A stretch of 64,000 bases of DNA from NCBI GenBank assembly GCA_045634305.1, contig JAZQZZ010000017.1, positions 1 to 64,000 of the forward strand. The letters run 5' to 3'. This stretch comes from HGM04593 sp045634305. GTDB lineage: Bacteria > Bacteroidota > Bacteroidia > Bacteroidales > Bacteroidaceae. Both the position numbers and the translations under genes were made by a program. Each line of letters opens with the position of its first letter. Within the stretch, counting starts at the first letter, position 1. The notes under the pieces were generated by a model. It was not told the origin of the DNA, searched no databases, and saw only the letters and a list, made by a program, of their open reading frames with translations. This document shows, in pieces, positions 43,609-49,792 of this stretch.

Positions 43609-44709
43609 ATGAATTACCTTATAAAGAGAGCAATTGCAGCATTCATCCTTGCCATATACAGCACCGGCATAGCCAATGCCGGTGTGGCAATGAGATACCA
43701 CAATGTCGACAGTTGCGACTACACGACATCCCCCGCTATCATTGAACAAAAGAAGCAGTCCATGCTTGCTGTAGACGACAATGAAAACAACTTCATCTTT
43801 TCGTGGGATATTGACCTGGAATCACAGGATCCACATGCCTATTGGCTAATGAACCGCATGATGCAGACCATGCAGTTCATTAGTACAGCCGATGATGCAT
43901 GGGCATGGATGCTGGCCATGAATGAATATGTCGAGGAGTACAACAGCCGCTTGGGGCGCAAGATAGGCTCTACAGATGCTGCAACGCGCGCCATGGAGGA
44001 GCTCATACGCATTTACCATGCCGGCAACCAACCCGAGATGAACACAGCCACCTACGTAGAATCCATACTGCCCCACTATAACGCACTTTGCGTATACCGT
44101 TCAATCATTGATTGCATTGACGACTACGATGATGACACCAACGAAGACGCTCACTTGCGCGAACTCTATTATCGTGAGTTTACCCATTGGTTCGACATCA
44201 ACAATGCCGTGAACGGACTGATGTATTTCTACACCTACGGTATTGCAAGATACTCGGCACTGCCAATGGATCTCAACTGCACATTCGAGACATGGTCAAA
44301 GGCACGTCTTGAGGAATTGAAGATTGAGGAGGATATCATGTGGAAACGGGACTGGAACTGGGAACCATTCAAAAGTGATGCCAAGCGAGTGTCCAATAGA
44401 AAATTCAAAAGCTTGTTGAAATTCTTCAAAAGCAGGACACGCGAAACCATTGCCAAGGATATGGTATCAGACTGGGTGGATAAAGATTATCTCTTTGCCT
44501 ATGAACGCATTGACGAGAATATCGACTTTGACAAGATTGCCGAGATGATTGAACATTACGAGACAGCCCTCGAAGGTTGGCGCCAAGTCCGTGAAGAGAT
44601 AACAAAGGCTCTACCCGAAAATAAAAAGAAATCTTATCGCGAGATAACGCGACAGATGCATACAAGACTCTACAACGACCTCCTTGATTTGAAAGAGATT
44701 CACTACTGA
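43609..44709 (+). CDS. Exported hypothetical protein
   Basis: A signal peptide (KRAIAAFILAIYSTGIANAG) precedes about 345 residues, mostly helical and acidic (WLMNRMMQTMQFISTADDAW, FTHWFDINNAVNGLMYFYTY). No family recognised; the middle faintly recalls small periplasmic helical proteins. It follows the vWA gene by 9 bp and so shares its transcript, placing an envelope component in the island. A terminator follows. Confidence 0.65.
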   Translation: MNYLIKRAIAAFILAIYSTGIANAGVAMRYHNVDSCDYTTSPAIIEQKKQSMLAVDDNENNFIFSWDIDLESQDPHAYWLMNRMMQTMQFISTADDAWAWMLAMNEYVEEYNSRLGRKIGSTDAATRAMEELIRIYHAGNQPEMNTATYVESILPHYNALCVYRSIIDCIDDYDDDTNEDAHLRELYYREFTHWFDINNAVNGLMYFYTYGIARYSALPMDLNCTFETWSKARLEELKIEEDIMWKRDWNWEPFKSDAKRVSNRKFKSLLKFFKSRTRETIAKDMVSDWVDKDYLFAYERIDENIDFDKIAEMIEHYETALEGWRQVREEITKALPENKKKSYREITRQMHTRLYNDLLDLKEIHY

Positions 44710-44728
44710 ACAAGAAGATAAATAACTC

Positions 44729-44765
44729 ACTAGCTGCGCAGATGCATCTGCGCAGCTAGTCTTTT
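44729..44765 (+). terminator. Rho-independent terminator closing the island
   Basis: A perfect 14-bp stem (44729-44742 with 44747-44760, TGCA loop) is followed by CTTTT. Confidence 0.85.
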
Positions 44766-44770
44766 GTATA

Positions 44771-45067
44771 TCAATATCCTGCCACAACAGCCTGCAAAGT
44801 GTCGTCATAGGGCCAATGTGGCTGATAGAAGAGCTGACGTTCCTTTCCGTCTATGCCGTCCCAGTTCACATATCTGACATTTTCAAAGGCAGGCGTGCCG
44901 AACTCGAACGAGCGGCCATAGAGCACCACAACCCCACGCTCCTCATCAATGCGCCATAGCCCGCCACCATAAGGACAAGCCTCGTCCCACCGCAATAAAT
45001 TGCGGTGGTGATATACATTGCCGAACCTCAGTTCACCATTATCGGTAATTATAAATTTCTGATACAT
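44771..45067 (-). CDS. Small hypothetical protein
   Basis: The 98-residue cytoplasmic protein is rich in Trp, Tyr and Arg (GELRFGNVYHHRNLLRWDEA, YGGGLWRIDEERGVVVLYGR). No family name recognised, but the composition looks like a genuine protein and it uses an ATG start at 45067. It converges with the exported orphan gene, sharing the hairpin at 44729. Confidence 0.6.
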   Translation of the reverse strand: MYQKFIITDNGELRFGNVYHHRNLLRWDEACPYGGGLWRIDEERGVVVLYGRSFEFGTPAFENVRYVNWDGIDGKERQLFYQPHWPYDDTLQAVVAGY

Positions 45068-45272
45068 GATTTATTGACGTTATCATCCCAAAATTACAGT
45101 TTTTCATCTAAAACAGGCTTATTTATACTTGTTATTTTTTGAATCACACTGTATAGTCCTCTATTTTAAGTTTTTTTAAATAACAATGCTGAGTATTTGC
45201 ATTACATTTGCAACAATAAATAAACGGCAATAACAAACGAATAAAGACGCTACAACAGGAGATTGACAACCT

Positions 45273-45470
45273 ATGACACCGCCAAGGATTGATGAATCGA
45301 CAGCAGAAGAGCGCCGCGCATATGTACTCGATGCATGGAAATGCCTAAACGATTGCGAGGCATGTGGCAAATGCCGCATATTGCGCGGACGCGACCCGGA
45401 GACGCTATATGCCGACTACATAAACGGTACACGCGAATACATTGAAATAACATTACATATAAGAAAATAG
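45273..45470 (+). CDS. Small Cys-rich protein
   Basis: The 65-residue protein has Cys24, Cys28, Cys31 and Cys34 (CLNDCEACGKC), followed by ILRGRDPETLYADYINGTRE. The Cys cluster could bind zinc or an iron-sulfur cluster. Similar small proteins occur in Bacteroidales; function unknown. A TACATTTG -7 box lies at 45203-45210. Confidence 0.6.
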   Translation: MTPPRIDESTAEERRAYVLDAWKCLNDCEACGKCRILRGRDPETLYADYINGTREYIEITLHIRK

Positions 45471-45552
45471 AGATAAATAACAATAACAAAGATAACGGTA
45501 TTTATATATCGTTTACAAAACAACAAAAACAACTATTTAAAAACCTTTAATT

Positions 45553-45732
45553 ATGGAAACAAAAGAAAAAGTATTGCAAGTGATGAGAGAGGCCGGTGAG
45601 CCAATGAATGCAGGTAAGATTGCCGAACTCAGCGGTTTGGACCGCAAGGAGGTAGACAAAGCCATGAAACAGCTCAAAGACGAAGGTGCAATTGTATCAC
45701 CAGTACGTTGCAAATGGGAGCCAGCCAAATAA
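45553..45732 (+). CDS. Small winged-helix DNA-binding-like protein
   Basis: This 59-residue frame starts at ATG 45553 (METKEKVLQVMREAGEPMNA) and ends with KWEPAK. The pattern AGKIAELSGLDRKEVDKAMK is a helix-turn-helix and the C-terminal strand pair a wing, as in MarR/GntR-like modules. Probably a small DNA-binding regulator, though such tiny proteins may have other roles. It lies 82 bp after the Cys-rich gene in the same direction. Confidence 0.65.
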   Translation: METKEKVLQVMREAGEPMNAGKIAELSGLDRKEVDKAMKQLKDEGAIVSPVRCKWEPAK

Positions 45733-45789
45733 AGAACTAAACACGAGAAATGACTGTCACATACAATACCATGTGACAGGAATAGAAAA

Positions 45790-45817
45790 ACAATCCCGGT
45801 GCATGCACCGGGATTGT
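45790..45817. terminator. Hairpin, probable terminator
   Basis: A perfect 11-bp stem (45790-45800 with 45807-45817) lies 58 bp after the winged-helix gene. On the plus strand it lacks a T tract; on the minus strand, the direction of the DUF1294 gene, it is followed by GTTTTTC. Confidence 0.5.
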
Positions 45818-45868
45818 CGTATATTGGAAATCTACCTCAAAGCTTTCATTACAACATATACACGCCGT

Positions 45869-46174
45869 TCAACGCATATATTGCAGATAACAGATGTAGC
45901 AAGCCAATGCCATCTGAACGAGAAATATTGCAGGCACGCCATACTTGAATTTCTTATGCTGTGTCTTGTGACGCCAAAGGCTCATACCAAGCCATGCCCC
46001 TACACTACCGCCTGCAGCCGCCATAAACAATAATGCGAATTCCGAAATTCGCCACTTTCCCTTTTTGGCCTTCGATTTGTCAATGCCATAGACAAAGAAA
46101 GTTGCAACGTTCACCGCCAGCAAGCAATAGATTATAATACGTACAACCGTTTCATATACATTCACACCAGTCAT
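45869..46174 (-). CDS. DUF1294 family membrane protein
   Basis: The ATG at 46174 (MTGVNVYETVVRIIIYCLLA) is preferred to a TTG three codons upstream. The 101-residue protein has three to four membrane segments and the DUF1294 motifs YGIDKSKAKKGKWRISE and AAAGGSVGAWLGM with RHKTQHKKF. Function unknown. It lies immediately downstream of the tRNA array on the same strand, separated by a terminator. Confidence 0.85.
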   Translation of the reverse strand: MTGVNVYETVVRIIIYCLLAVNVATFFVYGIDKSKAKKGKWRISEFALLFMAAAGGSVGAWLGMSLWRHKTQHKKFKYGVPAIFLVQMALACYICYLQYMR

Positions 46175-46232
46175 ATATTCCAATGGTCAGATCTTTTCGT
46201 TGACGCAACATTTATTTGAAACCATATAAAAC

Positions 46233-46256
46233 AAAAAAAGACAGCAACTTGCTGTC
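46233..46256 (-). terminator. Terminator after the composite tRNA copy (minus strand)
   Basis: On the minus strand GACAGCAA C TTGCTGTC is followed by seven T. It is closely similar to the terminator at 46535-46558, including the preceding TCTTGAG, so the two are duplicates. Confidence 0.75.
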
Positions 46257-46336
46257 CTCAAGAGCGGAACTCCTGCACAAACGAGAGCAAAGGGAAAAAC
46301 CTTTTCACTTTGCCGAGAGCAGAAAGGAGTCGCATT

Positions 46337-46437
46337 GCAAAACGAGGCTCGAACTCGCGACCCCAGCATTGACAAGCAATGCTGCATCCTTATCTTTTTG
46401 GGGCAAGGTTGTGCTCTACCAACTGAGCTATTTCCGC
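46337..46437 (-). pseudogene. Composite broken tRNA: 5' half of tRNA-Gly joined to a foreign 3' half
   Basis: Read on the minus strand, the first 36 nt equal the 5' half of the intact tRNA-Gly copies, through the anticodon GCC. Then about 17 unrelated bases (CCAAAAAGATAAGGATG) follow, then a 3' part with the same T-arm (GGGTCGCGAGTTCGAGCCTC) but a different anticodon-arm remnant (CAGCATTGCTTGTCAATGCTG). The acceptor strands cannot pair, because the 3' end reads GTTTTGC rather than TTTTCCGC. It is not a functional tRNA. Confidence 0.75.
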
Positions 46438-46534
46438 GTTTATTTCACAAATTCAGCCCATTTTGGGTTGCACCCATTGCGTGAAAGCAAGCTTCCCCAT
46501 TTGCGGACCAGAAATTCCACGAAGCATATATAAA

Positions 46535-46558
46535 CAAAAAAGACAGCTAACAGCTGTC
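46535..46558 (-). terminator. Terminator of the tRNA operon (minus strand)
   Basis: GACAGCT GTT AGCTGTC on the minus strand is followed by TTTTTTG, beginning 7 nt after the last intact tRNA-Gly. Confidence 0.8.
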
Positions 46559-46564
46559 CTCAAG

Positions 46565-46637
46565 AGCGGAAAACGAGGCTCGAACTCGCGACCCCAACCT
46601 TGGCAAGGTTGTGCTCTACCAACTGAGCTATTTCCGC
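46565..46637 (-). tRNA. tRNA-Gly (GCC), copy 1
   Basis: The 73-nt cloverleaf has paired acceptor ends (GCGGAAA ... TTTTCCGC), D-arm AGCTCAGTTGGTAGAGC, anticodon arm CAACC-TTGCCAA-GGTTG with anticodon GCC, and T-arm GCGAG-TTCGAGC-CTCGT. The discriminator is U, as usual for tRNA-Gly. CCA is not encoded. Confidence 0.95.
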
Positions 46638-46668
46638 GTTTGTTACGTTTACTGACTTTAGTTTATTG

Positions 46669-46752
46669 TGAAGGAGATGAGACTCGAACTCACACGACCC
46701 AACGGTCACTACCCCCTCAAAGTAGCGCGTCTACCAATTCCGCCACTCCTCC
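46669..46752 (-). tRNA. tRNA-Leu (GAG)
   Basis: The 84-nt class II tRNA has acceptor GGAGGAG paired to CTCCTTC, the leucine D-arm GCGGAATTGGTAGACGCG, anticodon loop TTGAGGG (anticodon GAG), a long variable arm, and T-arm GTGAG ... CTCAT. Discriminator A; CCA is not encoded. Confidence 0.93.
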
Positions 46753-46776
46753 ATAATATTGTGTAAATCACCTTTG

Positions 46777-46857
46777 TGCCCAGAACAGGACTCGAACCTG
46801 CACGTCTCTCAACACTCGCACCTGAAACGAGCGCGTCTACCATTCCGCCACCTGGGC
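46777..46857 (-). tRNA. tRNA-Leu (CAG)
   Basis: The 81-nt class II tRNA has acceptor GCCCAGG paired to TCTGGGC, anticodon arm CTCGT-TTCAGGT-GCGAG with anticodon CAG, a long variable arm, and discriminator A. CCA is not encoded. Confidence 0.93.
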
Positions 46858-46878
46858 ATCTACAGATTACTGCCTTTG

Positions 46879-46951
46879 AGCGGAAAACGAGGCTCGAACT
46901 CGCGACCCCAACCTTGGCAAGGTTGTGCTCTACCAACTGAGCTATTTCCGC
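46879..46951 (-). tRNA. tRNA-Gly (GCC), copy 2
   Basis: Identical in sequence to copy 1, including the U discriminator; 73 nt. Confidence 0.95.
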
Positions 46952-47000
46952 GTTTGTAACACGAACTGGTGTTTTACAAACTAAAATCAAAATTTCAAAG

Positions 47001-47073
47001 AGCGGAAAACGAGGCTCGAACTCGCGACCCCAACCTTGGCAAGGTTGTGCTCTACCAACTGAGCTATTTCCGC
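47001..47073 (-). tRNA. tRNA-Gly (GCC), copy 3
   Basis: Identical to copies 1 and 2; first intact gene of the minus-strand tRNA array. Confidence 0.95.
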
Positions 47074-47133
47074 GTTTACACGATGCTCTTTGTTTTGCTC
47101 GCCTTGCCAAGGTTGGAACCCTTTTTCTTTTAG

Positions 47134-47168
47134 GGCAAGGTATGCTCTACCAACTGAGCTATTTCCGC
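47134..47168 (-). pseudogene. 5' half of tRNA-Gly (GCC), truncated after the anticodon
   Basis: The minus strand reads the 5' 35 nt of tRNA-Gly with one change and a missing base (GAGCATACC for GAGCACAACC), ending at TTGCC. The rest is replaced by CTAAAAGAAAAAGGG. Further along (47102-47116) a piece of the anticodon arm appears in inverted orientation, so a hairpin-type rearrangement is likely. The breakpoint is the same as in the composite copy at 46337. Confidence 0.7.
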
Positions 47169-47341
47169 GTGCGTTTCGTTTAACGAGTGCAAAGGTAGTG
47201 CAAATTTTCAAATCTGCAAAATTTTTCAAGTTTTTTTTCATCACAAAGCACACTTTTTTATATGCTGTAATGAAAAACGTTGAAAATCAACATAATCTTA
47301 TTTTAACACCAATATAAATCACTATCAAAGAGTGCAAAACA

Positions 47342-47959
47342 CTATACTATATGTAGTTCACTCATTACTATAACACCACCAAAGAAGAACACGACACCGG
47401 CCCACCACACAACGCATATTCCAAGAACGATGCTGAAAATTATCAGCAAGCAACACAAGATACCGACCATTGTTTCCGACATGCCGCAATATCTGACATT
47501 CGGTTCTATTTCATTCTCGACCAATTCGGCCATGTCGTTCTCAAAATTAGCATTCATACTTATTGGAATGATTGGCACACTGCGCATAAAATCCAACTCG
47601 GAAGGAAAATCAACCGGGAAATCATCACAGAAATCTCCATCGGGAGTAACGAACACCATTTTTAAACCACAGCTCTTTGCCTGAAGAATCTCACGACGCA
47701 CCCAATCGGTTGGAGACACACATCTTTGCAAAGAATCCCTGGTAACAACGCAGATGAAGACCGATGCCCCTTTAATTGTAGTGAGTATCTTCTGTTCAAA
47801 GTCCTCGTTTGTCATTTCGCTGTAATCAAAGAACACATCCTCATCATACCCCGACAATTGCAGACGTTGTTTTATGGCACGCGCCACATTAGTACCCGAC
47901 TCCTTTCCTTGAGAATCACGACGACGATAACTTATAAAGATTTTATACTTTGACGACAT
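47342..47959 (-). CDS. TIR-domain protein with C-terminal membrane hairpin (paralog A)
   Basis: The 205-residue protein has an N-terminal TIR domain: KYKIFISYRRRDSQGKESGT, VFFDYSEM, ASVFICVVTRDSLQRC and WVRREILQAKSCG, where the Glu of RRE occupies the catalytic position of NADase TIRs. Two membrane helices near the end (about 162-180 and 184-200) anchor it, with the tail MSELHIV. It lies 30 bp downstream of a paralog on the same strand. A role in NAD-dependent defence or signalling is plausible but unproven. Confidence 0.85.
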   Translation of the reverse strand: MSSKYKIFISYRRRDSQGKESGTNVARAIKQRLQLSGYDEDVFFDYSEMTNEDFEQKILTTIKGASVFICVVTRDSLQRCVSPTDWVRREILQAKSCGLKMVFVTPDGDFCDDFPVDFPSELDFMRSVPIIPISMNANFENDMAELVENEIEPNVRYCGMSETMVGILCCLLIIFSIVLGICVVWWAGVVFFFGGVIVMSELHIV

Positions 47960-47989
47960 ATAAAAAACATTACTGAAATATGTGGGACA

Positions 47990-48589
47990 TCATATGATAT
48001 GCAGTTTACTCATTATGTAAGAAGCTCCCAAAAACAGCAAAAGACCAACCCACCAATGAGTATTTACACTGATGATTATGCATATTATAACTAATGCAAG
48101 AGATATGTAGCCAACCAAATCCTTGGAGAATCCATGCATGAATACCGGCGCGATCTCCATCTCGGCAATTCCCGCCACATCACGCTCAAAACTAGAATCC
48201 ATATGCACTGTTATATGATGCAAGCTTTTCACAAAAGCCAATTCATTCGGGAAACCAGCCGGATAATTATCCTTAAAATCGCCATTGGGATTGATGAAAA
48301 TCATTTTCAGTCCACAATGTTTCGCTTGAATTATTTCCATGCGCAACCGGTCAATTGGAGAAGCGCATTTATCCATCGAATCTGCAGTGAGCACACAAAT
48401 GAACACTTTTGCTTTGGCAATTACATCAAACGCCCTTTGCTCTATACTGTCGTTTCCAATATCATCAAAATACACCCTTTCCTTATACCCCATCAGTTCC
48501 AATTGCTGCTTTATGGCACGCGCAATATGCATGCCACTACCATCATTGGAATAACGACAAGTTATATATATACTATTTATATCAGACAT
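47990..48589 (-). CDS. TIR-domain protein with C-terminal membrane hairpin (paralog B, divergent)
   Basis: The 199 residues align along their length with paralog A: GMHIARAIKQQLELMGYKER, AKVFICVLTADSMDKCASPI, MEIIQAKHCGLKMIFINPNG, and tail MSKLHII. The first strand is altered (SIYITCRYSNDG against KIFISYRRRDSQG), and Trp-Val-Arg before the Glu has become Arg-Leu-Arg, so catalysis may be weakened although the Glu remains. Two C-terminal membrane helices are kept. The tandem pair arose by duplication and may act as a heterocomplex. Confidence 0.8.
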   Translation of the reverse strand: MSDINSIYITCRYSNDGSGMHIARAIKQQLELMGYKERVYFDDIGNDSIEQRAFDVIAKAKVFICVLTADSMDKCASPIDRLRMEIIQAKHCGLKMIFINPNGDFKDNYPAGFPNELAFVKSLHHITVHMDSSFERDVAGIAEMEIAPVFMHGFSKDLVGYISLALVIICIIISVNTHWWVGLLLFLGASYIMSKLHII

Positions 48590-48622
48590 AAAATGATAGT
48601 TTACAATTTTACAATCCTATAA

Positions 48623-49792
48623 TCAACACATTCTGTCTCTGTAATCTTCGTATTTGAACACTTTGAACATCTCAAGTTCGCCATTCTGGCGCAACAGCGC
48701 AATGCTTGGATGAGATATACCATTGAACATATTGGTCTTTACAGTTGTATAGTGTATCATATCCTCGAACACCACTCTATCACCCACCTTAAGCGGCTGC
48801 GGAAATTTCCAACTACCCATGTAATCACCGCTCAGACAGCTGTTGCCACCAAGACGGTATATATTCTCCTCGAACGGAGCGCCCTTGACCGCATCGGCCT
48901 CAAGCGACTCGGCGCCCGTAACAACCGGCTGATATGGCATCTCAAGGCAATCGGGCATGTGGCATGTAAAGCTTACATTGAGAATTGCAGTGCGTATGCC
49001 ACGGCTTTCTACAATATCCACAACCTCCGACACAAGCGAACCGGTCTGCCAAGCAAAGGCCGAACCAGGTTCTAGAATCACCCGCAGATTAGGATAACGG
49101 TTGCGCAATCCCTTGAGCAAGCCTATAAGGTGTTCAACATCATAGTCCCTGCGTGTCATCAGGTGACCGCCACCCAAATTCAGCCACTTGATTTTAGGCA
49201 ACCATTTGCCGAATTTCTCCTCAATGTGTACAAGAGTATTCTCCAAAGCATACGAGCTCGACTCGCAGTGGCAATGGCAATGAAACCCCTCAATGCCTGC
49301 CGGCAGTTCATCGGGCAAAAGGTCGGCTGTGACACCAAAACGGCTACCAGGTGCACAGGGGTTATAGAGTTCTGTTTCAATCTCGGAATATTCGGGGTTA
49401 ATGCGTATACCGCACGAAATTGCATGGCCGGCACTCTTTGTCAAGGGATAGAAACGCTCATACTGCGAAAGCGAGTTGAACGAGATATGACTGCTGCAAC
49501 GCATCATCTCATCGAATTCCTCGGCTGTATATGCCGGCGAAAATGCATGCGCACGGCTGCCGAATTCCTCGAATGCCAAGCGAGCCTCATGTATCGAGCT
49601 GGCTGTAACAGAGTTTATATACTCGCGGAATATCGGGAAGCTCTTCCAAAGAGCAAATGCCTTGAAAGCCAATATAATCTCAACACCGGCCTCGCGCGCA
49701 ACGCGGCTGATAAGTTCCAAATTACGGCGCAACAGCGCCTCTTCCATCACATAACAGGGTGATGGCACCTTGTTTATCATTTCCTTGTCCAT
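48623..49792 (-). CDS. nspC: Carboxynorspermidine/carboxyspermidine decarboxylase
   Basis: A PLP-dependent fold III decarboxylase of 389 residues. The PLP Lys lies in IILAFKAFALWKSFP; the phosphate-binding loop is LNLGGGHLMTRRDYD, and GGNSCLSGDYMG holds the catalytic Cys-Asp region near the C-terminus. The start FPSPCYVMEEALL-like segment (KVPSPCYVMEE) is typical. It forms spermidine or norspermidine in the carboxyspermidine route. Its start overlaps the helicase stop (TAATG). Confidence 0.93.
   Translation of the reverse strand: MDKEMINKVPSPCYVMEEALLRRNLELISRVAREAGVEIILAFKAFALWKSFPIFREYINSVTASSIHEARLAFEEFGSRAHAFSPAYTAEEFDEMMRCSSHISFNSLSQYERFYPLTKSAGHAISCGIRINPEYSEIETELYNPCAPGSRFGVTADLLPDELPAGIEGFHCHCHCESSSYALENTLVHIEEKFGKWLPKIKWLNLGGGHLMTRRDYDVEHLIGLLKGLRNRYPNLRVILEPGSAFAWQTGSLVSEVVDIVESRGIRTAILNVSFTCHMPDCLEMPYQPVVTGAESLEADAVKGAPFEENIYRLGGNSCLSGDYMGSWKFPQPLKVGDRVVFEDMIHYTTVKTNMFNGISHPSIALLRQNGELEMFKVFKYEDYRDRMC

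Noticed and set aside
46337..46437. tRNA gene with an intron in the anticodon loop
   Set aside because: The 3' half cannot restore the anticodon stem (no GGTTG to pair with CAACC) and the acceptor ends do not pair, so a broken composite is more likely.
46216..47317. Several open frames across 46.2-47.3 kb on both strands
   Set aside because: They run through the tRNA genes and owe their length to repeated tRNA sequence.
49130..49762. 210-codon plus-strand frame opposite nspC
   Set aside because: Antisense shadow of a well-supported PLP decarboxylase gene with no signal of its own.
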